Of a stretch of DNA of 64,000 nucleotides, positions 27,159 to 36,817 are shown piece after piece. The position numbers were made by a program, and so were the translations under genes. The notes under the pieces were generated by a model. The model did no database searches. It saw nothing but the letters and a program-made list of their open reading frames with translations, and had not been told where the DNA came from. Where the stretch lies: positions 248,001 through 312,000 of the forward strand of contig CABMCJ010000004.1 in NCBI GenBank assembly GCA_902384585.1. Reading direction: 5' to 3'. Position 1 is the first letter of the stretch; each line of letters begins with the position of its first letter. Origin of the DNA: Candidatus Anstonella stagnisolia. GTDB taxonomy: Archaea; Micrarchaeota; Micrarchaeia; Anstonellales; Anstonellaceae.

Positions 27159-29072
27159 ATGGCAAAAATAATCGGAATTGATTTGGGAACGTCAAACTCT
27201 GCGGCAGCGGTAATTGAGGGAGGCAGGCCAGTAATTATACCGTCTGCAGAGGGTGCTACGCAATACGGGAAGGCTTTCCCTTCGTACGTTGCGTTCACGA
27301 AGGAAGGGCAGAAGCTTGTGGGCGAGCCTGCAAGAAGGCAGGCAGTAGCGAATGCGGAAGGCACGGTGTATGCGTTCAAGAGAAAAATGGGCACGGATTT
27401 CCGCTACAAGGTATTTGGAAAGGAATACCGCCCGCAGGAGCTTTCAGCTTTCCTGCTTGCGAAAATAAAGCAGGACGCGGAAAATTTCCTTGGGGACAAG
27501 GTTGAGAAGGCAGTCATCACCGTGCCTGCGTATTTTGACGACAACCAGAGGCAGGCTACAAAGGATGCGGGCTCAATTGCGGGACTGGAAGTTGTGCGCA
27601 TAATAAATGAGCCGACTGCTGCTTCGCTTGCATACGGGCTTGACAAGGGCGCAAAAGAGCAGAAGATAATGGTTTTTGACCTTGGAGGCGGCACGCTGGA
27701 CGTTACAGTAATGGAATTCGGAGGCGGCGTTTTCGAAGTAAAGAGCACTTCTGGAGACACGCAGCTGGGCGGCACGGACATGGACAATGCGCTTGTGGAC
27801 TATCTTGTAGGCGTTTTCCTTCGCGAGAGCGGCATTAACATACAAAACGACAGGCAGGCAATGCAAAGGATGCGCGAGGCTGCGGAGAAAGCGAAGATAG
27901 AACTCTCTACTACGCTTGAGAGCGAAATAAATCTGCCTTTCCTTTCTGCGGGCAAAGAGGGGCCAACGCACTTTGCGCACAAGCTCACAAGGGCAAAACT
28001 TGAGGAGATAGTGGAGCCGATTGTGAACAGATGCAAAAAATCCGTAGAGCAGGCGCTCAAGGACTCAAAGAGCACTGCGAATGATATTGGAAAGATAATT
28101 ATGGTGGGCGGGCCTACAAGAATGCCGATTGTGCAGAGGTTTGTGGAAGGGCTTGTGGGCAAGAAAGTGGAACGCGGAGTGGACCCGATGGAATGCGTTG
28201 CAATGGGCGCTGCAATACAGGCAGGCGTGCTTGCGGGGGATGTGAAAGACATTCTTCTATTGGACGTAACGCCGCTTTCACTGGGAATAGAGACAATGGG
28301 CGGAGTATTTACCAAACTCATTGAGAGGAACACTACAATACCCACGAAAAAGTCGCAAACGTTCTCCACTGCTGCAGACTTCCAGACATCCGTGGATATA
28401 CACGTGCTGCAAGGCGAGCGCGCAATGTCGCGGGACAACATTGAGCTTGGGAAGTTCGGGCTTGTTGGGATACCGCCAGCACCGCGAGGAGTGCCGCAAA
28501 TAGAGGTTACGTTTGACATTGATGCAAACGGCATATTGCACGTAACTGGAAAAGACCTTGGGACTGGAAAGGAGCAGAAGCTGCAAATTGTTGCGCCGCA
28601 CAAGATGGACAAGGGCGAGATTGAAAAGAAAATGAAAGAGGCGGAGCAGTTTGCGGAAACCGACAAGAAACTTCGCGAGGAAGCGGAAACCAAAAACGAG
28701 GCTGAAACCCTGGTGTACACGGGCGAGAAAATGCTAGGGGAATTCGGGGAGAAAATTTCTTCGGAACTAAAAGAGAAAGTTCAGAATGCGCTCAAGGAAA
28801 CAAAGGATGCGCTTGCTGCAAAGGATGCTGCGAAAATAAAGAGCACTGCTGAGAATTTGAAGAAAATATTGCAGGAAGCGGGTGCATCAATGTACCAAGG
28901 CGCTGGTGGCGCAGGAAGCGGGGGAGCGGGTTCTGGCGGCGCAGGTGGTTCTGGGGGCGCTGGAGCGGGCGGAGCATACGGAGCAGGTTCTCAAGGTGGC
29001 GCAGATGATGGACCAAGCGGCTACGGCGCACCAAAAGATGATGCAAAAGACGCGGACTTCAAGAAGGCTTGA
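27159..29072 (+). CDS. dnaK: Hsp70 chaperone DnaK
   Basis: The ATP-driven chaperone of the DnaK-DnaJ-GrpE system. It begins [18 protein letters not shown] and shows [37 protein letters not shown] and the substrate-domain linker [19 protein letters not shown]. The length of 637 residues is normal, with a glycine/serine/alanine-rich tail that replaces the common EEVD-like end. ATG 27159 has GAGGTGAG upstream; the longer frame overlaps grpE. Archaeal DnaK is generally thought to derive from bacteria. Confidence 0.97.
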   Translation: MAKIIGIDLGTSNSAAAVIEGGRPVIIPSAEGATQYGKAFPSYVAFTKEGQKLVGEPARRQAVANAEGTVYAFKRKMGTDFRYKVFGKEYRPQELSAFLLAKIKQDAENFLGDKVEKAVITVPAYFDDNQRQATKDAGSIAGLEVVRIINEPTAASLAYGLDKGAKEQKIMVFDLGGGTLDVTVMEFGGGVFEVKSTSGDTQLGGTDMDNALVDYLVGVFLRESGINIQNDRQAMQRMREAAEKAKIELSTTLESEINLPFLSAGKEGPTHFAHKLTRAKLEEIVEPIVNRCKKSVEQALKDSKSTANDIGKIIMVGGPTRMPIVQRFVEGLVGKKVERGVDPMECVAMGAAIQAGVLAGDVKDILLLDVTPLSLGIETMGGVFTKLIERNTTIPTKKSQTFSTAADFQTSVDIHVLQGERAMSRDNIELGKFGLVGIPPAPRGVPQIEVTFDIDANGILHVTGKDLGTGKEQKLQIVAPHKMDKGEIEKKMKEAEQFAETDKKLREEAETKNEAETLVYTGEKMLGEFGEKISSELKEKVQNALKETKDALAAKDAAKIKSTAENLKKILQEAGASMYQGAGGAGSGGAGSGGAGGSGGAGAGGAYGAGSQGGADDGPSGYGAPKDDAKDADFKKA

Positions 29073-29101
29073 AAAAAGAAAACTAAAGAGAAGCGACCAA
29101 T

Positions 29102-30217
29102 ATGGCAAACAAACGCGACTACTACGAAGTACTCGGGGTCCCAAGGAGCGCAAGCAAGGATGAGATAAAGGCTGCGTACCGGAAACTTGCGATGCAGTTC
29201 CATCCGGACAGGAACAAGGATGCGGGCGCGGAAGAAAAGTTCAAGGAAATCTCGGAAGCGTATGCGGTGCTTTCGGACGAGGGGAAAAAGGGCACGTACG
29301 ACCAGTATGGGCATTCGGGCTTTGACCAAAGGTATTCGCAAGAGGATATTTTCAAGAATGCGAACTTTGACGATATTTTCAGGGAATTCGGGTTCGGTGG
29401 AGGGCCATTTGAAGACATGTTCTCCAGCATGTTTGGAATGGGAGGCGGCAGGGGAAGAAGGGGAGAGTTTGGGAACGACCTTAGGTATGATATGGAAATC
29501 TCTCTTGAGGAAGCTGCAAAAGGGGTGGAAAAGGAAGTTGAATATTCGCATTTTGTTGCATGCAAGAGGTGCAAGGGAAGCGGGGGAGAGCCAGGAAGCG
29601 GCATAAAGAGGTGCGCAAAGTGCTCTGGGCGCGGGCAGGTGCAGCAGATAAGGAACATGGGTCCTTTTGGAAGGGTTGTGACTGCGGGAATGTGCCCTGT
29701 GTGCAGGGGAAGGGGCGAGAGCGTGGAAAAAGCCTGCAATGAGTGCGATGGAAAGGGAGCAGTAAGGAAAAGCGAGCATCTCTCAATAATTGTGCCTGCT
29801 GGGATTGACAGTGGGGGCAGGATAAAATACAATGGGATGGGGGAGTTCGGAAAAGACGGGAGCGGGGATTTGTACGTAATAGTGGGCGTGCGCGAGCACA
29901 ATATTTTTGCGCGTGAAGGGGAAGATTTGCACATGGGATTGAACATAAGCTTTGTGCAGGCTGCACTCGGCGGCGAAATTGAAGTCCCGACTCTTTTTGG
30001 GAAAGTGAAAATGGATGTGCCTGCTGGAACGCAGCCAAATTCGAACTTTAGGCTGAAAGGGGAGGGCATGCCGAACCTTAGGGGAAGGGGAAAGGGGGAC
30101 TTGTACGTGCGCGTGAAAGTGGAAGTCCCCTTAAAATTAAGCCAGAAGCAAAAGGAATTGCTCAAGGAATTTGAAAAGGAAGGGAGAAAGGGAGTAATAG
30201 ACAGGATGTTTGGGTAG
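29102..30217 (+). CDS. dnaJ: co-chaperone DnaJ
   Basis: A complete type A DnaJ of 371 residues. The J domain holds the HPD motif in [11 protein letters not shown], a glycine/phenylalanine-rich segment follows ([20 protein letters not shown]), then the zinc domain with four CxxCxGxG-type repeats ([32 protein letters not shown]) and the client-binding C-terminal domains. It stimulates DnaK ATP hydrolysis and delivers clients. It starts 29 nt after dnaK and is the last gene of the operon; the convergent bcp stop is 9 nt away. Confidence 0.97.
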   Translation: MANKRDYYEVLGVPRSASKDEIKAAYRKLAMQFHPDRNKDAGAEEKFKEISEAYAVLSDEGKKGTYDQYGHSGFDQRYSQEDIFKNANFDDIFREFGFGGGPFEDMFSSMFGMGGGRGRRGEFGNDLRYDMEISLEEAAKGVEKEVEYSHFVACKRCKGSGGEPGSGIKRCAKCSGRGQVQQIRNMGPFGRVVTAGMCPVCRGRGESVEKACNECDGKGAVRKSEHLSIIVPAGIDSGGRIKYNGMGEFGKDGSGDLYVIVGVREHNIFAREGEDLHMGLNISFVQAALGGEIEVPTLFGKVKMDVPAGTQPNSNFRLKGEGMPNLRGRGKGDLYVRVKVEVPLKLSQKQKELLKEFEKEGRKGVIDRMFG

Positions 30218-30226
30218 AATGCCTGC

Positions 30227-30679
30227 TTAGAGGGCAGACAAAATCTCCTTTGCATGCCCTTCGGGTTTTACTTTTTCAAAGATTTTTTTCACTTTTCCCT
30301 GCGAGTCTATGAGGAAAGTCGTGCGGAAAATCCCTTCATACTCCTTTCCGTACATGCTCTTTTTGCCCCATGCACCCCATTTCCTTATTGTGGATTTTTC
30401 AATGTCTGCAAGAAGCGTGAAATTAAGCGAATATTTTGAGATGAACTTCTGGTGCGAGCCCTCATTATCCGCGCTTATGCCAAGCACGTGCACGCCTGCC
30501 TTTTTGAAATCTTCAAGCGAGTCACGAAAGCCGCATGCCTCAACAGTGCAGCCCGGGGTGTCGTCCTTGGGGTAGAAATACACTACAACCGCATGCCCGC
30601 GAAAAGAGGAGAGCCTTACGGGCTTGCCGTTTTGGTCTGGCAGTTCAAAGTCAGGTGCAGGTTCGCCTACTTTTAGCAT
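30227..30679 (-). CDS. bcp: thioredoxin-dependent peroxiredoxin (Bcp/PrxQ type)
   Basis: Reduces hydrogen peroxide and organic peroxides. The peroxidatic cysteine is in DDTPGCTVEACGFRD, with a second cysteine five residues later that matches the resolving position of atypical 2-Cys PrxQ. The length of 150 residues is normal. The ATG at 30679 has GGTGAT just before it; a TTG further up is less likely. The promoter contains the perfect palindrome ATAAC-ATA-GTTAT. Thioredoxin, a plausible reductant, is encoded at 69-386 near a similar site. Confidence 0.95.
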   Translation of the reverse strand: MLKVGEPAPDFELPDQNGKPVRLSSFRGHAVVVYFYPKDDTPGCTVEACGFRDSLEDFKKAGVHVLGISADNEGSHQKFISKYSLNFTLLADIEKSTIRKWGAWGKKSMYGKEYEGIFRTTFLIDSQGKVKKIFEKVKPEGHAKEILSAL

Positions 30680-30715
30680 AGCATCACCTATTGGCAATTA
30701 TGGCAGCAAAATTTA

Positions 30716-30728
30716 ATAACATAGTTAT
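30716..30728. promoter_or_regulatory. ATAAC-N3-GTTAT palindrome at the bcp promoter
   Basis: A perfect palindrome ATAAC-ATA-GTTAT (5-bp arms, 3-bp spacer). On the minus strand it runs directly into TAAATTTT, the likely TATA region of bcp, so a bound regulator would overlap the promoter. The same pattern is found at 11163 and 40346. Confidence 0.6.
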
Positions 30729-30750
30729 AGGCGCGCACCCGCCGCGCGCA

Positions 30751-31965
30751 CTATTCGTAGCGCAGGGCTTCTACTGGAGGGACTGAAGCCGCGTTGCGCG
30801 CAGGAAGTATGCCTGAAACCGCGCCTATTATTATGGAAAAGCCTATTCCAAGAAGGATGAGTTCGGGCGTTATGCGCGTGGGAAGCCCGAAGCCCCCAAG
30901 CACGCCGGAAACTGCAAAGGAAAGCGCAACGCCTATTACTCCGCCTACAAGGCCCACCATGCATGCCTCAAAGAGGAAAAGCTTCATTACTGTGCCGCGC
31001 CTTGTGCCAAGGGATTTGAGCAGCCCGATGTATTTTGTCTGCTCAAGCACGCTTGTGAACATTGCGTTTGCAACCCCGATGCCGCCCACTATGAGGGAAA
31101 TTGAGGCGATTCCGCCAAGGAAAATTGCGAGAGTGTTGGTGACGCTTGAGATTGTGGACTGGAGGGTGGTTGCGGTCGTAACAGTGAAATCCTGCTTCTC
31201 CACTGAGACGCGGTGCAGGGAAAGCAGCTTTTGGGTGATGCCTGCTGCGACAGTGTCCGGGTTGCTGCCGTCTGCAGCAACAACTACAATTGAACTTACG
31301 TACTGGTTTTGGCTGAAAAGCTTTTCAGCGGCTTTTTGGGAAATGAAAATGCTGCGGTCAGTTGCTGAGAAGCTGGAGCCGGACTGGTTGAGCACGCCCA
31401 CAACGCGGAAGGGCACATTGTTTATTTTTATCTGCTTATTCAGCATGCTCTCGTTGAAGGTGCTTGTTGCAACCGAGTATCCGAGCACTGCGGAAGAGAG
31501 GTCGCCTATCCCCAGGCTCCTTCCGTACAGGATTGTGTTGGCTGCGCTTAGGGGAAAAGCTGAAGGTTCTGTGCCTATTATGCTTATGCTGGTGTTCTTG
31601 TTGCGGTAGTTCACGCGCGCATTTCCCTGCACGCGCGCATCAAGCCTGGAAACGCCCGCAATGCTTCGAAGCTGGTCTGCCTCGCGGAAAGTTATTTTGC
31701 CTTCAGTTGCGGTTGGGGCGCCAAACTGGCCGCCCCCTCCCACCACAAAGCGGTCTGCGCGCAATCCCCCTGGGGAAATTGTAACCACGTTTGCGCCAAG
31801 CCCGCCAAGGTTCTTTTGTATGCTGTCGTTTATGCCCACGCTTATTGAGATTAGGGAAATAATGGAGGCCACGCCTATCACTATCCCCAGTATTGCGAGC
31901 CAGCTGCGCAATGAGCGGTAGCGCAGGGAATTGAATGCAAGCTCTGCAAGTTCGCTGTTTTTCAT
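30751..31965 (-). CDS. MacB/FtsX-type ABC transporter permease
   Basis: A 404-residue MacB-like permease. It shows one N-terminal helix (LRSWLAILGIVIGVASIISL), a large extracellular MacB periplasmic-core-like domain and three C-terminal helices, including the conserved GIGVANAMFTSVLEQTKYIG and LKSLGTRRGTVMKLFLFEA. In this class the membrane part drives an extracytoplasmic domain rather than forming a channel. ATG 31965 is chosen; ATG 31971 is also possible and overlaps the stop of a 12-codon leader frame. The matching ATPase is at 33780 and an S-layer-like protein lies between them. Confidence 0.85.
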   Translation of the reverse strand: MKNSELAELAFNSLRYRSLRSWLAILGIVIGVASIISLISISVGINDSIQKNLGGLGANVVTISPGGLRADRFVVGGGGQFGAPTATEGKITFREADQLRSIAGVSRLDARVQGNARVNYRNKNTSISIIGTEPSAFPLSAANTILYGRSLGIGDLSSAVLGYSVATSTFNESMLNKQIKINNVPFRVVGVLNQSGSSFSATDRSIFISQKAAEKLFSQNQYVSSIVVVAADGSNPDTVAAGITQKLLSLHRVSVEKQDFTVTTATTLQSTISSVTNTLAIFLGGIASISLIVGGIGVANAMFTSVLEQTKYIGLLKSLGTRRGTVMKLFLFEACMVGLVGGVIGVALSFAVSGVLGGFGLPTRITPELILLGIGFSIIIGAVSGILPARNAASVPPVEALRYE

Positions 31966-31967
31966 TT

Positions 31968-32006
31968 TCATCCCGCCCGTGTTTGCGCAAGTTTGCTGTT
32001 TTTCAT
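31968..32006 (-). CDS. 12-codon leader peptide that copies the permease start
   Basis: A mini-frame MKNSKLAQTRAG with GGTGA just upstream. Its first residues and DNA nearly repeat the start of the permease (MKNSELAE), 41 nt downstream, and its stop overlaps the ATG at 31971. It may be translated and coupled to the permease, or be only the remnant of a small tandem duplication. Confidence 0.35.
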   Translation of the reverse strand: MKNSKLAQTRAG

Positions 32007-32076
32007 TTTTTCACCGCTACTGCAATTTGCATGCACCGAACCGCCATCAGCCGGTGTTACTCTTTGCCTTGAACGC

Positions 32077-33720
32077 CTATCTTTTGCCTGTTTTCAGGGA
32101 ATCCGGTTTTGCGTGTGCGGATATTGCGACTTCTTCAGGCTTGGGGCTGCTTTCCTTTTTCGCTTTTGTGAAATGCTTGTATGCGAAAAAGCCTACTATT
32201 GCAACTACCACTACTGCGGCTATTGGGATTGCGATTCCAAGGGGGCTGCCTGCTGATGCGCCCTGCCTGCCGCCCGTGAGGAAGCCAAGCGGGTTGTTGT
32301 TTGCGCCCTGGCGGAAATTGCCTGTTGCGGAATTTTGAGATGCGCCTGACGAGCCTGACGCGCCGGTGACGCCGGTGAACACTGCGCTCCTTTCAAGCGT
32401 TGTGTTTTCAACGTGCTCCGCATTGTTGCTGTCGCGGTAGCGCACAACCACGTTCACGCTTGGCCCGTTGCCAGCAAGGGAAAGGGTTGCGAAGTCGTCA
32501 ACGTTGAGCGTGCCCATGAAGCTTTCGGAAACCGACTGCGAGCCGGTGAAGCCTGCGCTCGCATACACGCTGCGTATCTGGGAATTGCCCGTGTTTGCGA
32601 TTTGCACCTGCGTTGCGCCGGACTGGGAATCAAGGGTGACTGTTATTTCGGGAGTTGCGGACACTGCAAGGCCCGCATCAAAGCGAGTGGGTTGCCCGCT
32701 GCTTGGGGTGAGCACAAGGGGCAGGGTGTAAAAGCCCGAGCTCTTTGAGGCTGAAACCCCGATGGTGATGTTTTTTGAGGCGCTTTTCCCTGCAGGCACA
32801 GAATCAAAGTACAGCCTCTGCACGCCGATTGGGGTGAACGCGTCGGTTGAGTTTATGTCAAGGGTTGCGGAGATTGGGGAGGAGCCAGTATTTTGGAGCG
32901 TGAGGCGGAAAGGGACCTGCGCGCCTATTTCAACAGGGGCGAGGGGCTCAAGGAAAACGCGGTATTGGACAGAGGAGGAAAGAACTGCTATTGGGCCCAC
33001 GTAAAGAGTATCCTGGGTGGGCTGCTTTGTTGCGTCCTGATAGGTGAATAGTACGGGTATTGCGTATGTGCCCGTCTTTGCATCTGAAGAGGACAGGAGC
33101 ACGAGGGTTACGTTTGTGCCTGAGCCTGCAGGTATGCTGCCCACTGCAAGCTGGGTGGAACCCTCTATTGAGAACGAGGAATTCGCAGGGGTAGTTATCA
33201 GAAGGTTGTTCACAACGCCCCCTGTGTTGCGAAGCTCAAGGTGCAGCGTGAGCTTTTCGCCAGGCGAGATTGCGGCATTGTCTATTGAAAGCGTCCTTGC
33301 CTCAAGCGGGCTGTATTGCTTTACAACGATGGGGACCGTGAGGGAGGTTTTTTTGGAATTCGTGCCGCCGCCTGATTTTTCATAGTTGTAGTATATTTCT
33401 ATTGTGATGAGCTGCAGGCTGCCCGAAGCCCCGTTGTCTATCTTAAACGGGACCGACACCTGGGTATTTGAGCCCGCGCTTATGTCGCTTATGGAAAGCG
33501 TGCGGGTGGACCCCTCAAGGGTGTATTGGGCGCTCACTGCCTCCGCGGTTGCATCCCCGTTGTTGGAAAGCTTGAGCTGGAGATATCCAAGGGTGCCTGG
33601 GTACACGTCAGTTGGGACGGTCGTGTAATTTGAAATCTGGAGTATTGGCTGCGCCTCTGCAAAAGCAAGCCCGAATGCGCCCAGCAGCACCAGAAGTACA
33701 AAAAGGTTCATTTTTTTCAT
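32077..33720 (-). CDS. exported S-layer/NEW3-type protein with C-terminal membrane anchor
   Basis: A 547-residue surface protein: signal peptide (LFVLLVLLGAFGLAFAEAQ), three or four Ig-like beta domains rich in NTGG/NNGD turns of the COG1361 type, a Gly/Ser/Asn linker, a single transmembrane helix (GIAIPIAAVVVVAIVGFFAY) and a basic cytoplasmic tail. Proteins of this type often accompany MacB ATPase and permease genes in archaea and may act as the extracellular adaptor. It lies between the two transporter genes on the same strand. Confidence 0.75.
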   Translation of the reverse strand: MKKMNLFVLLVLLGAFGLAFAEAQPILQISNYTTVPTDVYPGTLGYLQLKLSNNGDATAEAVSAQYTLEGSTRTLSISDISAGSNTQVSVPFKIDNGASGSLQLITIEIYYNYEKSGGGTNSKKTSLTVPIVVKQYSPLEARTLSIDNAAISPGEKLTLHLELRNTGGVVNNLLITTPANSSFSIEGSTQLAVGSIPAGSGTNVTLVLLSSSDAKTGTYAIPVLFTYQDATKQPTQDTLYVGPIAVLSSSVQYRVFLEPLAPVEIGAQVPFRLTLQNTGSSPISATLDINSTDAFTPIGVQRLYFDSVPAGKSASKNITIGVSASKSSGFYTLPLVLTPSSGQPTRFDAGLAVSATPEITVTLDSQSGATQVQIANTGNSQIRSVYASAGFTGSQSVSESFMGTLNVDDFATLSLAGNGPSVNVVVRYRDSNNAEHVENTTLERSAVFTGVTGASGSSGASQNSATGNFRQGANNNPLGFLTGGRQGASAGSPLGIAIPIAAVVVVAIVGFFAYKHFTKAKKESSPKPEEVAISAHAKPDSLKTGKR

Positions 33721-33779
33721 GCAAACCGCCTCTCAACGTGTTTTTTCCTTGCATTGCTCCCTATTTTTCAGCATGCGCA

Positions 33780-34508
33780 TTATCCTGTATTTTTCCCGGC
33801 GTGCTTTTTCCTTGTGTCGCTTTCAATCTTCCCGTCCATTATGCGTATTATGCGGTCTGTTTTTTCCGCCAATGCATGGTCGTGCGTTACAAGTATTACG
33901 GTGATGCCGAGCTTTTTGTGCAGTTGCAGTATGTGCGACATCACCTCGGCGCTTGACTTTGAATCGAGGTTTCCGGTCGGCTCGTCAGCAAGTATGAGCT
34001 TGGGGCTGTTCGCAAGCGCACGCGCGATTGCAACGCGCTGCTTTTGCCCCCCTGAAAGTTGCGATGGGAGGTTGTGCGCCTTGTCCGACATCCCGACTGC
34101 TGCGAGGTTGCGCTCCACGATTTCGCGGCGCGTTTCCTTTGGCACGCCGCGTATCATGAGGGGCAGCTCCACGTTTGCAAACGTGCTCAGGGTGGGCGCG
34201 AGGTTGAATTCCTGGAACACAAAGCCGATTGTGTCGCGGCGCAAATCCGCAACCGCATCATCGGACATTTTTGAAACAGCCTTTCCCTCAACGAATATTT
34301 CGCCCCCAGTTGGCATGTCAAGGCAGCCGAGCATGTGGAGCAGCGTGGACTTGCCGCTTCCCGAGGGGCCAACTATGGAAACAAGCTCGCCCTTTTTTAT
34401 CTCAATGGAAATCCTGTCAAGCGCAAGGAACGGGGTTTCCCCTGAGTAGAGCTTTGAAACTTCCTGCAAGTGCAGAAGCGGCTGTTCCTGCATGCGTTGT
34501 GCTGGCAT
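33780..34508 (-). CDS. MacB/LolD-type ABC transporter ATPase
   Basis: A 242-residue ATPase with Walker A GPSGSGKST, Q-loop VFQEFNLAPTL, signature LSGGQKQRVAIARAL and Walker B LILADEPTGNLDSKS, the last being the mark of the MacB/LolD/FtsE group. It should pair with the permease at 30751. ATG 34508 is chosen because GGGTGA lies about 8 nt upstream and a TATA-like ATATAAAGG precedes that; the longer frame to 34643 crosses a GC-rich repeat and lacks family similarity. Confidence 0.9.
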   Translation of the reverse strand: MPAQRMQEQPLLHLQEVSKLYSGETPFLALDRISIEIKKGELVSIVGPSGSGKSTLLHMLGCLDMPTGGEIFVEGKAVSKMSDDAVADLRRDTIGFVFQEFNLAPTLSTFANVELPLMIRGVPKETRREIVERNLAAVGMSDKAHNLPSQLSGGQKQRVAIARALANSPKLILADEPTGNLDSKSSAEVMSHILQLHKKLGITVILVTHDHALAEKTDRIIRIMDGKIESDTRKKHAGKNTG

Positions 34509-34659
34509 GTTATAGTTCACCCTCGTGCCCTTTATATGCACTGCCCGAGTTTGTGCCCAAATGCTGCCCAAATTGAAATTCGGCCGCCCGTTGCCTATGC
34601 CCGGGTTGCCCCTGCTCGGGTTGCCCGTTGCCCACGCGCCCAAAAATCACGCGGGCGGA

Positions 34660-35133
34660 TTATTGGTTGCTGAGCTTTGCGAATATGAGCAGCCCTATTG
34701 CGCTAAAGAGCATGGGGACGAATGAAAGCGAGCTTGCAATCCCGTATGGGCCCATTGTGACGCGCACAAGGGGGAAGGATGAGAGCGCGTACAGGAGGAA
34801 GGAAAACAGGAATGCGATTATGCCCAGCGTGAAGCTTGCGCGAAGGCGCAGGTAGTCCTTTACGTAGGTGAAGAGAAGGTAGATTGAGAGGAGCACGTTA
34901 AGGCCTGAGAGCGCAAGGCGCAAAAGGAGGTTGCCTTCAAGCGCACTGATGAACGCATTGTTCTCGAACCCGCCGCGCGGGTCGCCCATGCCCATCATGC
35001 CCGGAAGAAGGAGGAGCGAGGAGATTGCGAGAAGTGCAAGTGCCGCAACTATGAGCGCGAGCGTGTAAATCGCAGCCAGCGCGCCTGTTGAAACGTTTGC
35101 ATTGTTTTTCCTATGGTTCCTATTTGCCGCCAT
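34660..35133 (-). CDS. four-helix membrane protein
   Basis: A 157-residue protein with four hydrophobic segments (about residues 20-45, 70-90, 100-120 and 130-150). I do not recognise the family. The ATG at 35133 has AGGTGG 5 nt upstream, which lies within the end of the winged-helix gene, so the two overlap by 14 nt and are coupled. It precedes the MacB-type ATPase, but a 150-nt gap with a TATA-like sequence separates them. Confidence 0.6.
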   Translation of the reverse strand: MAANRNHRKNNANVSTGALAAIYTLALIVAALALLAISSLLLLPGMMGMGDPRGGFENNAFISALEGNLLLRLALSGLNVLLSIYLLFTYVKDYLRLRASFTLGIIAFLFSFLLYALSSFPLVRVTMGPYGIASSLSFVPMLFSAIGLLIFAKLSNQ

Positions 35134-35413
35134 TTTTACCACCTTTTAGTATGTCCTTTATTTCCTTTTGCGCGAGCGCGATGTCGGATATGAAATAAAT
35201 TTTCCCGTATGCGTTGCCGCTGCATTCAAGTATGGAATTCTTAAGCAGAAGCTGCACGTGGTGCTCGCTTGTCTTGTAGTCAAGCCCTGCTGCAATTGAA
35301 AGCTGGCGCAGGTTCATGGGCTTTTTTGAGAGCAATGAGAGCAGCCTTATGCGCGTGGGCCCTCCCTTTGTGCCTTCCAAAAGCCAGAAGAGCAGCCTTT
35401 TCATCGGTTCCAT
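35120..35413 (-). CDS. ArsR-like winged-helix regulator
   Basis: A 97-residue protein with a winged-helix DNA-binding domain: GGPTRIRLLSLLSKKPMNLR, recognition region LDYKTSEHHVQLLLKNSILE and the wing GNAYGKIYFISD. The pattern is that of small archaeal ArsR-type regulators. It heads the minus-strand group with the four-helix protein and the MacB cassette and may control it. ATG 35413 has AGGTG 5 nt upstream. Confidence 0.75.
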   Translation of the reverse strand: MEPMKRLLFWLLEGTKGGPTRIRLLSLLSKKPMNLRQLSIAAGLDYKTSEHHVQLLLKNSILECSGNAYGKIYFISDIALAQKEIKDILKGGKNGGK

Positions 35414-35593
35414 ATGAACACCTAGATTCAACCGCGCCGGATTTTAATAACGTATCTTTTACGAATGGGATTTGGGTAATAGTTGGGTGGAATTGCGGAG
35501 AAGGGAATATAAAGAAAGGGCGAAGCTGCACAAAGTTTGTTATGAAAAGGCGCTGCTTTATTTATTTCGTGCGGGCAAAGCCATGGGAAGCCC

Positions 35594-36763
35594 ATGTCAT
35601 TCAAGGAAATAATTTCAGTGCCGGGAATGAAGCCCGTGCTCTTTACGCTATTCATGGTGAGCTTTGGCTTTGGGGTAATATTGCCCATGCTGCCATTTTA
35701 CGCGCTCTCCCTTGGGGCGCAGCCCTTTGAGCTTGGCATGCTCACCGCGACCTTTGCGCTCATGAGCCTGCTTTTCTCGCCCATAATGGGAAGGCTTGCG
35801 GACAAATTCGGAAGGAAGAAAATACTCATGCTTGGCACGGTTGGGTTTGCTGCAGCGTACGTGCTGTTCGCATTCACGGATTCGCTCTTGCTCGCGTTTG
35901 TTGCCCGCGCGATTGAGGGGATATCCGCATCCGCAATGTTCCCTGCGTGCATCTCGCTCATATCGGACTTCAGCGACGAGAAGCAAAGGGGAAGGGCAAT
36001 GGGGCTTGTTGGGATGAGCTTTTCCCTTGGGCTTATTGCGGGGCCGGCGTTTGGAGGGCTTGCGTCCTCATTTGCGGTCAAGGATGCGTTCCTGCTTTCC
36101 GCGTTCTTTTCCATGCTGAACTTTGCGTCAATATATTTGCAGGTGAAGGAGCCGAAAGAAAAAGAGGAGAGCAAGGATTTGGGAAAACAGGAAGTGGGAA
36201 TGCTGGAGCACATCGCATCCCCAATGCTGTTCCTTTTCCTTTCCTCATTCATGACGACTTTCATGATAGGGGGCCTCGATGCAACGCTTGCGATATATAC
36301 GGGAGGCAAGATGGGGTTCACTGCAACGCAGATTGGGATTGTGTTCACGTACATCGGGGTGCTCATAATGGTGATGCAGTTTGTGAGCGGAAGCATTGTG
36401 AACAAGTACGGGGAGATAAGGCTCGTGCAGGTTGGGCTGCTCCTTTCCGGGGCAGGGTTCTTTTTGCTCATATTCACGCATGACTGGCCAACTCTCATGG
36501 GCGCGCTTGCTGTTTTTGTGTGCGGCAATGCGCTTGTGTTCCCCTCTGTAAATTCGCTCATCACAAAGAAAGTGCAGGGGAAGAGGGGGGCTGTGCTTGG
36601 GCTCGTGTCCTCTTTCAATTCTCTTGGGCAGATGGTGGGGCCTCTTGTGGGGGGGTTCCTTTACGGGATAAACCACGACTATGCATTCCTTGGGATGGCG
36701 GCTGTGATATGGGGCTATTGCATTTTCTTCACGCTTTTTGCTGCGAAAAAGATTGGCAGGTAA
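35594..36763 (+). CDS. major facilitator superfamily transporter
   Basis: A 389-residue twelve-helix transporter. The MFS loop 2-3 signature appears as GRLADKFGRKKIL and motif C-like glycines appear in SFSLGLIAGPAFGG, which suggests a drug:proton antiporter of the DHA1 type. The ligand is unknown. TATA-like sequences lie upstream at about 35510 and 35560. It is followed by the ribB promoter palindrome, which may also act as its end signal. Confidence 0.85.
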   Translation: MSFKEIISVPGMKPVLFTLFMVSFGFGVILPMLPFYALSLGAQPFELGMLTATFALMSLLFSPIMGRLADKFGRKKILMLGTVGFAAAYVLFAFTDSLLLAFVARAIEGISASAMFPACISLISDFSDEKQRGRAMGLVGMSFSLGLIAGPAFGGLASSFAVKDAFLLSAFFSMLNFASIYLQVKEPKEKEESKDLGKQEVGMLEHIASPMLFLFLSSFMTTFMIGGLDATLAIYTGGKMGFTATQIGIVFTYIGVLIMVMQFVSGSIVNKYGEIRLVQVGLLLSGAGFFLLIFTHDWPTLMGALAVFVCGNALVFPSVNSLITKKVQGKRGAVLGLVSSFNSLGQMVGPLVGGFLYGINHDYAFLGMAAVIWGYCIFFTLFAAKKIGR

Positions 36764-36796
36764 TTTACCCATTTTTGGGTAAAACAGTATATATAA
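36764..36796 (+). promoter_or_regulatory. 8-bp palindrome and TATA box of the riboflavin operon
   Basis: TTTACCCA and TGGGTAAA are exact inverted repeats separated by TTTT (36764-36783). Four bases later comes TATATATAA (36788-36796), 30 nt before the ribB ATG, so the transcript is probably leaderless. A leaderless gene cannot carry an FMN riboswitch, which makes a protein operator more likely. Archaea with RbkR regulate riboflavin genes this way, but no RbkR gene is in the window. Confidence 0.55.
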
Positions 36797-36817
36797 CTGG
36801 ATGCGCAAGCTTTGTGC

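Noticed and set aside
34509-34643. In-frame N-terminal extension of the MacB-type ATPase through a GC-rich GGGTTGCCC repeat
   Set aside because: The stretch contains a TATA-like box and a ribosome binding site just before ATG 34508, and its repetitive Gly/Asn/Pro translation does not fit the ATPase family.
36764-36783. FMN riboswitch before ribB
   Set aside because: The space between TATA box and ATG leaves no leader for an aptamer; only a short DNA palindrome is present.
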